A stretch of 10,922 nucleotides of DNA from the NCBI GenBank assembly GCA_026391755.1, contig JAPLDN010000305.1:1-10922 (forward strand), read 5' to 3'. Under the pieces are notes generated by a model. The model saw only the letters and a program-made list of their open reading frames with translations. It did not search any database and had not been told where the DNA came from. The position numbers and the translations under genes are program-made. Numbering within the stretch: position 1 is the first letter of the stretch; each line of letters begins with the position of its first letter. Positions 1-7,002 of this stretch are shown piece after piece. The stretch comes from Bacteroidota bacterium. GTDB lineage: Bacteria; Bacteroidota; Bacteroidia; Bacteroidales; FEN-979.

Positions 1-45
1 ATCCCTGAATGTATTGGATTTTAAAGGATTGTATTGTTTTGCCAT
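1..45 (-). CDS. 5' end of an unidentified gene running off the left edge
   Basis: Reading the minus strand, an ATG at 45-43 lies 6 bases after the stop codon of the upstream secreted-protein gene. It opens 15 codons without a stop (MAKQYNPLKSNTFRD) before the window ends. The short spacing and shared strand fit the next gene of the lepB-containing operon. Fifteen residues are too few to assign a family. No signal peptide is evident in what is visible. The start is inferred from position only, since there is no clear Shine-Dalgarno sequence. Confidence 0.45.
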   Translation of the reverse strand, partial: MAKQYNPLKSNTFRD

Positions 46-51
46 GTGGTC

Positions 52-735
52 TTACTCCTTTCCCCCGATTTTACTTTTTAATTCATCCTTTGAAAGTATA
101 GCATAATCGGGAGGAATTTCAAATTCTTTAAGAGAAACCGTTTTTTTTTCGACCGAATTAGCAGTAAATCGCATGGTCATTTCCGGGGTTCTCATAGAGA
201 ATTCCATGAGAACACCGTCAATATCCTTGTAAATGCCTTTGTCGAAATTTGCCTGCTTCCCTCCGAGTTCCGGAGCGTAATATACGTCAATAGTGTACTT
301 CCCGTTTTTGTCATTGACAGTAATAACGGCATTTTTGCAAACATAACCAGCAATGTTTTTTGTATTAGTGGTCAGCTCAACTTCAACCGGTGGTTCTTTT
401 GCTGTTTCTTTTGCAATATCTTCTGTTGTATACTTAATGGCGTACTTCTGTCCCATCATATTGAGCAGCTTGATCTTAGTTTTCTCCTGGTGATCTGTTA
501 TTTCCACCCTGCTGCCTCCCCCGGTTAAAATATCGGTTCGGGACCTTCCCCCTTTGATCATGACTGAAAGGGCTTTGGGGAATAAAGCAAGCTGGCTTTC
601 AGTCAGTTTTTTGCCGGGGTAAGTGATCCTAAAGGTAATGACCCCTTCGAACGGCTGAGCTGCAAAAAGGTTTCCACCTGCAAGCAGGAAGGCAGGGATT
701 ATCATGAAAATAAGACGGATTCGGGCGCTCTTCAT
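52..735 (-). CDS. Secreted protein of unknown function (DUF4412/GLPGLI-like)
   Basis: This encodes a 227-residue protein with a clear N-terminal signal peptide: basic residues at 2-7, a hydrophobic core at about 8-22, and probable signal peptidase I cleavage after about Ala25. The mature part starts FEGVITFRITYPG and is rich in alternating beta-strand-like segments. It resembles the periplasmic or outer-membrane-associated Bacteroidota proteins grouped as DUF4412 or GLPGLI, whose function is unknown; this family link is a tentative reading of sequence style. There is no lipobox cysteine and no T9SS C-terminal domain. The gene starts 25 bp after lepB ends and is probably co-transcribed with it. 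No catalytic motif is visible, so no activity is proposed. Confidence 0.75.
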   Translation of the reverse strand: MKSARIRLIFMIIPAFLLAGGNLFAAQPFEGVITFRITYPGKKLTESQLALFPKALSVMIKGGRSRTDILTGGGSRVEITDHQEKTKIKLLNMMGQKYAIKYTTEDIAKETAKEPPVEVELTTNTKNIAGYVCKNAVITVNDKNGKYTIDVYYAPELGGKQANFDKGIYKDIDGVLMEFSMRTPEMTMRFTANSVEKKTVSLKEFEIPPDYAILSKDELKSKIGGKE

Positions 736-760
736 ATGCCTGCTTTAGTGTTCAAAGGTT

Positions 761-2275
761 TTATTTAACGAAGTGAAGGAGTTTGCTCCAGCGGATCTTC
801 CCTTCGAAGAGTGATTTATTCGGATCCATTGAAAGCCATACGAATGATGCTTTTCCTACAACATGATCTTCAGGGACAAAGCCCCAGTAACGCGAATCCA
901 TAGAATTGTGACGATTGTCGCCCATCATCCAGTAATAATTCATCCTGAAAGTATAGGAGCCGGTTTCCTTTCCGTTAATGAAGATTTTACCGTCACGGAT
1001 TTTCAGGTCATTTCCTTCAAATACACCAATGATCCTTTTATAGAACATGATGTTTGAACTATTGATTTTAAATGTAATTCCTGCTTTAGGGACCCATAAT
1101 GGTCCGAAGTTATCAACGTTCCAGCGATAGGTTGAGTCGAATGGGAAGATATTGGGATCCCATTGCCCTTTCGGGCTTATCTCAAGTTCAATGGATTTTA
1201 CATTACTGAATTGCCTGATGCCCTCAAGCGCTTCATCCGAAAGGGTCAGTTCGTAATCGCCGTTGTTAAAGGTCTGAGGAGGCTCGGTAATTCCGAGTTT
1301 CTCGAGGTTCATGGTGTTTATCGGGTTTCCGTCGGTACGGACAATGTATTTGAACTGCCTTTTTCCCGGATTTTGTTCTGGTTTACCGTTGATGAAGACT
1401 TTACTGTCGATGATACGTATTGTATCACCGGGTATGCCAATGCATCGTTTGATGAAATTTTCGCGCTTATCGACAGGCCTGGCGATTATTTCGCCAATGG
1501 ATTGCTTGTTGTTCCAGACGGCATCCCTGCCATACTGCCTTACAAGCTGGTAATAGCTCATCGTGCTCTGGAGCTTGGTGGAAAGAGTATCTCCGTCAGG
1601 ATAATTGAAAACGACGACATCCATATTTTTAATGGATGAGAAACCGGGAAACCTGTAATACGGAAGGCTGATCCACTCGAGGTAGGATTTGGTTGATTCG
1701 GTCAGGGGCAGGGTATGGTGAACAAAGGGGAATGAAAGTGGGGTGTTTGGAACTTTAGGGCCGTAACTGACTTTGCTCACAAAAAGATAATCTCCGACCA
1801 ACAGGGTTTTTTCCATGGATGATGTTGGAATAGTATAGGCCTCAAAGAAGAAGATGCGGATTATACTTGCTGCAATAACGGCGAATATAATGGCATCGAC
1901 CCATTCTCTTACCGCAGTTTTCTTCACCGGGGTAAGTTTATCAGGATCATAATACTTCTGGGATTCAGAGAAAGCGAGGTAGGGAAGGTATAGAAAAGGG
2001 AAGATCACCCCGGCAGCCTGTTGAAGCAGGTCATATTTTTTAAAGCACTTCACAATCTCGACTATCATCAGCAAAATGACGAAAACGTTGATGAACGGTA
2101 TGAGAAGGAATATATACCACCACAGGGGTTTCCTGATAATCTGAAGCCAGATGTACATATTATAAAACGGAACAAGGACTTTCCATCCCGCTTCCCCGGC
2201 TTTTACGAAGATCCCCCAAAGGCCGACAACTGTAGCAGCGCAAAAAATGACGGATAAAATAAGATAAAGGTTCAT
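761..2275 (-). CDS. lepB: Signal peptidase I, long Bacteroidota form
   Basis: This membrane serine protease removes signal peptides from exported preproteins on the periplasmic side of the inner membrane. At 504 residues it is longer than E. coli LepB (about 324). Residues 1-110 form several hydrophobic helices and include the segment AGWKVLVPFYN, resembling a DUF5684-type membrane module. A further membrane anchor lies at about 125-145. The catalytic serine is Ser153 in the TSSME motif. The general-base lysine is probably Lys276 in NFIKRCIGIPGD. Box E is GDNRHNSMDSRYWG at 452-465. Between boxes D and E sits an insert of about 150 residues ending in a second box-D-like copy (about 410-438, Lys413). 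The ATG at 2275 is 48 bp after the dapB stop. The family assignment is firm; the role of the insert is unknown. Confidence 0.95.
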   Translation of the reverse strand: MNLYLILSVIFCAATVVGLWGIFVKAGEAGWKVLVPFYNMYIWLQIIRKPLWWYIFLLIPFINVFVILLMIVEIVKCFKKYDLLQQAAGVIFPFLYLPYLAFSESQKYYDPDKLTPVKKTAVREWVDAIIFAVIAASIIRIFFFEAYTIPTSSMEKTLLVGDYLFVSKVSYGPKVPNTPLSFPFVHHTLPLTESTKSYLEWISLPYYRFPGFSSIKNMDVVVFNYPDGDTLSTKLQSTMSYYQLVRQYGRDAVWNNKQSIGEIIARPVDKRENFIKRCIGIPGDTIRIIDSKVFINGKPEQNPGKRQFKYIVRTDGNPINTMNLEKLGITEPPQTFNNGDYELTLSDEALEGIRQFSNVKSIELEISPKGQWDPNIFPFDSTYRWNVDNFGPLWVPKAGITFKINSSNIMFYKRIIGVFEGNDLKIRDGKIFINGKETGSYTFRMNYYWMMGDNRHNSMDSRYWGFVPEDHVVGKASFVWLSMDPNKSLFEGKIRWSKLLHFVK

Positions 2276-2323
2276 TTTGGGCGTTTATATTAGAATAACG
2301 TGATTTTCATTGAATTCTTGCTG

Positions 2324-3055
2324 TCAGGGTGTACTTTTTTGCGAATTCAGCAGGTCTCTCATCTCGAAGAACCCGTGTTTGCCTTTGATCCATTCTGCCG
2401 CAAGCAGGGCCCCCAGGGCAAACCCTTTTCGGGATTTGGCTGTATGGGTGATAACGATTGCATCCATTTCAGATTCGTAACGTATGATGTGTGTGCCGGG
2501 TACATCTTCCGACCTGTACGATTTAATCCCTACTTCATCAGGATTTTCCTGAAGTTCCTTTACCCATTTTTCCTTTCTTTCATTATAGCGGATGATATCG
2601 TTCGCAAGCACAATGGCTGTCCCGCTGGGCGCATCAAGTTTATGGATGTGGTGGGTTTCCTCAATGGAAATCTCATAATTTTCCCATTTAGCCATAAGTG
2701 AGGCGAGGTACCTGTTCAGATCAAAAAAAAGATTGACGCCTATGCTGAAATTCGGCGAAAAGAAAAGGCCTTTGTTTTGTTCAACTGCGGTCTTGCGGAT
2801 GCTTTCGATATCTTCAATCCAGCCCGTAGTACCAACGACAACAGGGATATCGGCATCAAAACAATGCAGGATGTTGTCAACAGCCGATTCGGGAGTAGTG
2901 AATTCAATGGCAACATCAGCCTCTTTAAGTTGAGCCCCTTTGTCCTGCCATTCCTCATCATTATCAATGATCAGGACGATTTCATGGCCCCTTTTCTCAG
3001 CCAGTTTGTGGATCTCCTGTCCCATTTTCCCATATCCCAGTAATGCAATCTTCAT
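2324..3055 (-). CDS. dapB: 4-hydroxy-tetrahydrodipicolinate reductase
   Basis: DapB is the cytoplasmic NAD(P)H-dependent reductase that makes tetrahydrodipicolinate in the diaminopimelate/lysine pathway, supplying lysine and the peptidoglycan cross-linking residue. The 243-residue protein begins with a Rossmann dinucleotide-binding loop, GYGKMG at 7-12. VVGTTGW at 73-79 and SPNFSIGVN at 100-108 match conserved DapB blocks. The signature ETHHIHKLDAPSGTA at 133-147 contains His135 and His136 (equivalent to E. coli His159/His160) and Lys139 (Lys163). All catalytic residues are present. The length is slightly below the E. coli enzyme (273), as is common in Bacteroidota. It starts 9 bp after the DUF5683 gene, so it probably shares the parAB transcript. 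Confidence 0.96.
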   Translation of the reverse strand: MKIALLGYGKMGQEIHKLAEKRGHEIVLIIDNDEEWQDKGAQLKEADVAIEFTTPESAVDNILHCFDADIPVVVGTTGWIEDIESIRKTAVEQNKGLFFSPNFSIGVNLFFDLNRYLASLMAKWENYEISIEETHHIHKLDAPSGTAIVLANDIIRYNERKEKWVKELQENPDEVGIKSYRSEDVPGTHIIRYESEMDAIVITHTAKSRKGFALGALLAAEWIKGKHGFFEMRDLLNSQKSTP

Positions 3056-3064
3056 AAGTCTGTG

Positions 3065-3640
3065 TTAAAAGTGCAATGATAATTTAATTCCCCCGCCCAT
3101 TTGTTTCGAAGCGACAGTAGGCATGAAAACAGATGGTTCGACTTTCATGCTGAGGGATTTGTCGATGTTGAATGTAAACAAATGTGCATCGACGGTAGCA
3201 TCAAGGATATTCAGGACGTACCATAATGCGGCTACCAGGCATGTCATTTCAAGGTTCCTCCTGTAATATTCCCTGGCCGAGGCCAGTTCGGAAGCGCTGT
3301 AACGGTTAACAAGGTATGCATAGTTACCGTTTTTGTCGCCGTTTTCCGATTCGATATAGGCGCATTTGTAGTCAAGGTAATAATTGGTATTGAACACAAT
3401 AAGATAGGCCATTACGCCGAAGCCTGCATAAATTATTGGTACTTTCCAGGCTTTGCGGTTGTAAATCTGCCCAAGCCCGGGAAGGCATGCCGACATGATC
3501 GTTGCCTTGGTTGGGGAATGTTCTTTTTCACGTATGGAGTCCGGCGTTTCTTTGGGGATACTGTCGGTTTGGGCTTTAGCTGTTTTAAAAGGTAAAACGG
3601 CAAGCCAGGATAAAGCAACCGCCAGCAATAGTAATCTCAT
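3065..3640 (-). CDS. DUF5683 family membrane/envelope protein
   Basis: This is a 191-residue protein with an N-terminal signal peptide (hydrophobic residues 2-17, probable cleavage near Ala23). The conserved segment SACLPGLGQIYNRKAWKVP (about 49-67) leads into a hydrophobic stretch (IIYAGFGVMAYLIVF) and matches what I know of DUF5683. A second hydrophobic segment lies near LVAALWYVLNILDATVDAHL. The C-terminal part carries a strand ending GGGIKLSLHF, suggesting membrane or outer-membrane association. Molecular function is unknown. Its ATG overlaps the parB stop by four bases (ATGA, 3637-3640), implying translational coupling. The pairing with parAB is a recurrent Bacteroidota arrangement. Confidence 0.82.
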   Translation of the reverse strand: MRLLLLAVALSWLAVLPFKTAKAQTDSIPKETPDSIREKEHSPTKATIMSACLPGLGQIYNRKAWKVPIIYAGFGVMAYLIVFNTNYYLDYKCAYIESENGDKNGNYAYLVNRYSASELASAREYYRRNLEMTCLVAALWYVLNILDATVDAHLFTFNIDKSLSMKVEPSVFMPTVASKQMGGGIKLSLHF

Positions 3641-4527
3641 TCAAAGTTCATTTTGGAAAATAATTGATCAAATTCCTCTTCAGAATTGAAGTGGATCAGT
3701 ATGCTTCCTCTTCCCTTTCGCTGTAAGCGGATTTCAACTTCCTGCCGTAGTTTTCGGCTGATCTCCTCACGGGCATGCTGGTAATGGGAGGGCAGAAGTT
3801 TCGGGCCTGAAGGCAAAGAAGGTTTCGAAGGTTTAAGAAGGTCTCTTACTATATCTTCGACCTGGCGCACCGACAGTTTCCTCTCCAATATTTTCTGAAG
3901 CAGCAGCAACTGCTGTTGTTCATCTTCGATGGTGATAAGTGCCCTGGCATGCCCCATACTGATGATGCCATCCCTCACGGCTACCTGGATTTCAACAGGC
4001 AGTCTCAGAAGGCGGATGTAATTTGATACTGTTGAACGGTCTTTGCCGACTTTCTGGCCAAGGTCCTCCTGCCGTATACGGCATTCTTCGATAAGGCGCT
4101 GGAAACTCAGGGCCACTTCCAGGGGGTTCAGGTCCATCCTTTGTATGTTTTCAACAAGTGCCATTTCAAGCATCTGCTCGTCATTTGCAAGCCTGATGAA
4201 TGCAGGGATCTCTTTAAGGCCTGCCATTTTTGCCGCCCTGCACCTTCTTTCACCTGTGATCAGCTGGTAACGGTCGGGGCCTATCCTCCGGGCTGTGACA
4301 GGCTGAATAATACCCTGTTCCTGGATGGATACTGCAAGTTCGGCAAGCTCTTTTTCCTCAAACTGCGACCTGGGCTGAAAAGGATTTGTCTCCAGCTGGT
4401 CCAGGGGGATTGCCGCTACTGCATGACTTGCCGGAATGGCAAGCAGTTCTTCACCGGCAAGCTCTGAAGCGCCGCCCTCAAGCAACGCGCTTAACCCTCT
4501 TCCTAATGCCTTCTTCTTTCCTTGCAT
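3637..4527 (-). CDS. parB: Chromosome-partitioning protein ParB, CTP-dependent clamp
   Basis: ParB binds parS sites near the replication origin, spreads as a CTP-gated sliding clamp and stimulates ParA. The 296-residue protein has the basic N-terminal ParA-interacting peptide KKKALGRGLSALL at 4-16. It has the NPFQPR box at 48-53, the CTP-binding motif GERRCRA at 92-98 and the box ENIQRMDLNPLE at 126-137. A helix-turn-helix at about 154-175 (LGQKVGKDRSTVSNYIRLL) provides parS recognition. A short C-terminal dimerisation domain ends at SKMNFE. Length and motif order are those of chromosomal ParB. The start is 1 bp after the parA stop. No near-consensus parS was found inside this window. Confidence 0.96.
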   Translation of the reverse strand: MQGKKKALGRGLSALLEGGASELAGEELLAIPASHAVAAIPLDQLETNPFQPRSQFEEKELAELAVSIQEQGIIQPVTARRIGPDRYQLITGERRCRAAKMAGLKEIPAFIRLANDEQMLEMALVENIQRMDLNPLEVALSFQRLIEECRIRQEDLGQKVGKDRSTVSNYIRLLRLPVEIQVAVRDGIISMGHARALITIEDEQQQLLLLQKILERKLSVRQVEDIVRDLLKPSKPSLPSGPKLLPSHYQHAREEISRKLRQEVEIRLQRKGRGSILIHFNSEEEFDQLFSKMNFE

Positions 4528-4528
4528 A

Positions 4529-5332
4529 CTACTGGCTTATTTCTTGCCCGGCCAAAGTTTGAGCCGGCACTTCATTATTTTGTAATATTTCACGGGCCAG
4601 GTTAAGGTAGTTGATAGCGCCTGTACTGTTAATATCATGAACCATAATGGTCTGGCCAAAACTCGGAGCCTCACCCAGCTTGGTGTTGCGGTTAATGATT
4701 GTATGAAAAACCATTTGCTGGAAATGCGTTTTAACCTCTTCAACAACTTGTTTTGAAAGATTCAGACGGTTATCGTACATCGTAAGCAATATGCCCTCGA
4801 TATCCAGGGCAGGGTTGAGGCGTGCCTGGACTATTTTGATGGTATTAAGGAGTTTGCCCAAACCTTCAAGTGCAAAATACTCACATTGAACCGGGATGAT
4901 AACCGAATCAGCAGCTGTAAGCGCATTAACCGTGATCAGCCCGAGTGAAGGTGAACAATCAATGATGATATAATCATAATTGGATTTCACTTTTTCAATG
5001 GCATTCTTCATAACCTTCTCCCGGTTGGGCAACTGGATCATCTCGATCTCGGCTCCAACAAGGTCGATATGTGAAGGGAGCAGATCAAGAAATGGAGTGG
5101 ATGTGTTAAGTATTATTGATAGCGGATCAACATGATCGATAATGCATTCGTAAATGCTGTTTTCAATGTTGCGCGGATCAAAACCCACTCCCGATGTGGC
5201 ATTTGACTGAGGATCTGCATCGATGAGAAGTGTTTTATGTTCAAGCACGGCCAGCCCTGCGGCGAGATTGATCGCCGTAGTGGTTTTCCCCACACCCCCC
5301 TTCTGATTAGCAATTGCGATTACTTTACCCAT
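4529..5332 (-). CDS. parA: Chromosome-partitioning ATPase ParA (Soj type)
   Basis: ParA is a deviant-Walker ATPase that binds the nucleoid non-specifically and drives segregation of ParB-parS complexes. The 267-residue protein starts directly with the P-loop NQKGGVGKTT at 9-18, holding both the signature Lys11 and the classical Lys16. Switch I is LIDADPQSNAT at 36-46 (Asp40), and Walker B is YIIIDCSPSLG at 121-131 (Asp125). There is no N-terminal helix-turn-helix, so this is a short chromosomal Soj-like ParA and not a plasmid type Ia ParA. It is the first gene of the tight parA-parB-DUF5683-dapB cluster. A TAAATTTG element lies about 20 bp upstream of its ATG. Confidence 0.97.
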   Translation of the reverse strand: MGKVIAIANQKGGVGKTTTAINLAAGLAVLEHKTLLIDADPQSNATSGVGFDPRNIENSIYECIIDHVDPLSIILNTSTPFLDLLPSHIDLVGAEIEMIQLPNREKVMKNAIEKVKSNYDYIIIDCSPSLGLITVNALTAADSVIIPVQCEYFALEGLGKLLNTIKIVQARLNPALDIEGILLTMYDNRLNLSKQVVEEVKTHFQQMVFHTIINRNTKLGEAPSFGQTIMVHDINSTGAINYLNLAREILQNNEVPAQTLAGQEISQ

Positions 5333-5351
5333 TTGTGTATTAATCAGTGAA

Positions 5352-5359
5352 CAAATTTA
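5352..5359 (-). promoter_or_regulatory. Candidate -7 promoter element for parA
   Basis: The minus strand reads TAAATTTG, a full match to the Bacteroidetes -7 consensus TAnnTTTG, 19 bp upstream of the parA ATG. That would give a leader of roughly 15 nt. No TTTG is visible at the expected -33 distance, so only one of the two elements is supported. Confidence 0.4.
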
Positions 5360-5415
5360 GAGTTTAATGCCTTTAACCGGGGCTATGTTAATAAGTTTTG
5401 TCGTATAGTGAAATA

Positions 5416-5432
5416 GCTGCCTTGGGGGCAGC
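5416..5432. other. GC-rich hairpin between the PUR gene and parA
   Basis: GCTGCC at 5416-5421 and GGCAGC at 5427-5432 form a perfect 6-bp stem around the loop TTGGG. It begins 23 bp downstream of the PUR-gene stop codon on the minus strand. It could act as a terminator or attenuator separating that gene from parA. The bases that follow on the minus strand (TATTTCAC) are only weakly T-rich, so an intrinsic terminator is not firmly supported. Confidence 0.35.
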
Positions 5433-5455
5433 AAACCTTTGTTCGAATTGTATAA

Positions 5456-5845
5456 TTACACGGTGTGCTCAGGCTCAGAGGTCAGATCCTCGAACTCAAT
5501 GGAGTGCCTATCCATCCTTAAGTCTTTGCTTTCCGTTTCATCCGAAGGATAAAAACCATTTTCCGGAACAGGGCGATCCGGTGCTTTACCAGTCCTTATA
5601 AATTCAAGGGAGTCGTTAAGCCCGTTTAAAAATTTATCAAAATCTTCCTTATAGAGAAAGAGTTTATGCTTTTCGTAAAAAAACTTCCCCTGATCATTAA
5701 ACCTGCGTTTGCTCTCAGTAATGGTCAGATAAGCTTCTTCCTCAACTGTTGTCTTAACATCAAAAAAGTAAGTTCGCTTCCCGGCCCGTACGGCACGTGA
5801 GAAGATTTCATCTCTTTCTTTACCCTTATTTTCAGTATCTTCCAT
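5456..5845 (-). CDS. PUR-family (DUF3276) nucleic-acid-binding protein
   Basis: This is a small cytoplasmic protein of the bacterial PUR-alpha-like family, a PC4-like single-strand nucleic-acid-binding fold abundant in Bacteroidota. With the ATG at 5845 it has 129 residues. The PUR core runs from about 13 to 85: EIFSRAVRAGKRTYFFDVK, then YLTITESKRRF, then the helix EDFDKFLNGLNDSLEFIRTG. The remaining 45 residues form an acidic, probably disordered tail. A TTG two codons upstream (5851) could also serve as a start, but the ATG fits the family's usual N-terminus better. It has its own promoter candidate and lies divergently to nusB. Its RNA or DNA target cannot be read from sequence. Confidence 0.88.
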   Translation of the reverse strand: MEDTENKGKERDEIFSRAVRAGKRTYFFDVKTTVEEEAYLTITESKRRFNDQGKFFYEKHKLFLYKEDFDKFLNGLNDSLEFIRTGKAPDRPVPENGFYPSDETESKDLRMDRHSIEFEDLTSEPEHTV

Positions 5846-5891
5846 TATCAAATGGCATTTAGTTATAGTTTTCCTCGTTATTGAGTAAACG

Positions 5892-5899
5892 CAAAATTA
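5892..5899 (-). promoter_or_regulatory. Candidate -7 promoter element for the PUR-family gene
   Basis: The minus strand reads TAATTTTG, a full match to TAnnTTTG, 46 bp upstream of the ATG at 5845. The implied leader is about 40 nt and contains a GAGGAAAA stretch. A TTTG at the proper -33 distance is not seen. Confidence 0.4.
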
Positions 5900-5908
5900 A
5901 AAATAATA

Positions 5909-5941
5909 TTTGAAAACTATGGGCTTCTTTATTTAGCTTTG
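5909..5941 (+). promoter_or_regulatory. Bacteroidetes-type promoter for nusB
   Basis: TTTG at 5909-5912 (-33 element) is followed after 21 bp by TAGCTTTG at 5934-5941, a full match to the -7 consensus TAnnTTTG. Transcription would start near 5946-5950, giving a leader of about 25-30 nt before the nusB ATG at 5976. This is the only site in the window where both elements are present at acceptable spacing. Confidence 0.6.
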
Positions 5942-5975
5942 CACCCGATTCGGTAACTGATAATAAACTCACCAA

Positions 5976-6938
5976 ATGCTGGGACGTCGACATTACAGGG
6001 TTAAAGTGCTTCAGGCTTTATATGCTTATTTCCAGGGAGGTGAGTCCCGCATTGAGATCGCTGAAAAAAACCTGCTGAAAAGCATTGAAATGGTTTACCA
6101 GCTATTTAGCCTTCAGTTTTCTTTCCTGTTCGAACTTATCCATTTCTATGAATACAGGATGGAGGAATCTAAAAATAAATTCTACCCAACTGCCGACGAG
6201 CTTAACCCAAGCAAGAAACTGATGCAGAACCGGGTTCTGAAAATGCTTGCTGGTAATGTGCCCCTGAAAAAACAGATTGAAGGATATTCCATTTCATGGA
6301 CCGAAGAACAGGACCTGGTAAGAAAAACCTATATGAAACTCAAGGTCTCAAAAGACCTTCAGTCTTATCTTATTTCAGGGGAGACCACGTTTGAAGAAGA
6401 CCGCAGTTTCCTGATCAAACTGTTCAGGAAAAATGTTGCAAACAATGCCGATCTGAGGTCATTCTGCGAGGAGAGGAGCATTCACTGGCATGACGACTTT
6501 GACGTTGCATCAGGTTTTGCCATCAAGGCAATGATGATAATGCCCGGGAATTTTATGGATAAGGAGGATATCGTTTCTCTTTTTACTAAAGACAATGAAG
6601 ATGAAGCGGCTGAAAGCAACGAATTTATCACAAAGCTGTTCAGCCTGACAATCATTCACAGTGAAGAATTTGAGAAACTGATCAGTTCCAGATCCAAGAA
6701 CTGGGAACTTGAAAGGATTGCTCTTACCGATATCATCATCCTTAAAATGGCTCTTGCAGAAGTACTTTACTTTCCTGTAATCCCGGTTAAAGTTTCATTG
6801 AATGAGTACATTGAAATCTCAAAACATTTCAGCACCCAGAAATCCAAACAGTTTATCAACGGCATACTTGATAAGCTTGTTGCCGATCTTACTGAGCAGG
6901 ACAGTATTAAAAAATCGGGCAGGGGACTTATCCAATAG
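5976..6938 (+). CDS. nusB: Transcription antitermination factor NusB, long Bacteroidota form
   Basis: NusB works with NusE (S10) on boxA RNA to support processive transcription, chiefly of rRNA operons. The 320-residue protein is over twice the length of E. coli NusB (139). The first helix resembles the RNA-binding N-terminus of NusB (GRRHYRVKVLQALYAYFQ, 3-20). The C-terminal core is at about 240-305: KNWELERIALTDIIILKMAL, then FPVIPVKVSLNEYIEISKHF, then the FINGILDKL helix. Between them lies a helical region of about 200 residues rich in charged residues that short NusB lacks; such long forms are usual in this phylum. The gene is preceded by a good promoter and followed after 64 bp by porQ. 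The family call rests mainly on the C-terminal core. Confidence 0.92.
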   Translation: MLGRRHYRVKVLQALYAYFQGGESRIEIAEKNLLKSIEMVYQLFSLQFSFLFELIHFYEYRMEESKNKFYPTADELNPSKKLMQNRVLKMLAGNVPLKKQIEGYSISWTEEQDLVRKTYMKLKVSKDLQSYLISGETTFEEDRSFLIKLFRKNVANNADLRSFCEERSIHWHDDFDVASGFAIKAMMIMPGNFMDKEDIVSLFTKDNEDEAAESNEFITKLFSLTIIHSEEFEKLISSRSKNWELERIALTDIIILKMALAEVLYFPVIPVKVSLNEYIEISKHFSTQKSKQFINGILDKLVADLTEQDSIKKSGRGLIQ

Positions 6939-7002
6939 TTTCTTAAACAGTATGTAATAATTCACCCGGGATTCCGTTAATTATTCAAATCAATTAATAA
7001 AC

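Noticed and set aside
1163..1639. A 158-codon plus-strand open frame
   Set aside because: It lies wholly antisense to the catalytic part of lepB, has no recognisable domain or promoter, and is explained as a shadow of lepB codon usage.
4141..4467. A 108-codon plus-strand open frame rich in cysteine
   Set aside because: It is antisense to the conserved ParB CTP-binding and N-terminal regions and has no supporting signals.
5333..5975. Search for parS sites near parAB; CACGTG occurs near 5794 inside the PUR gene
   Set aside because: The flanks (ACGG and AGAA) do not fit the palindromic parS consensus built around CACGTG. I found no other near match by eye in the window.
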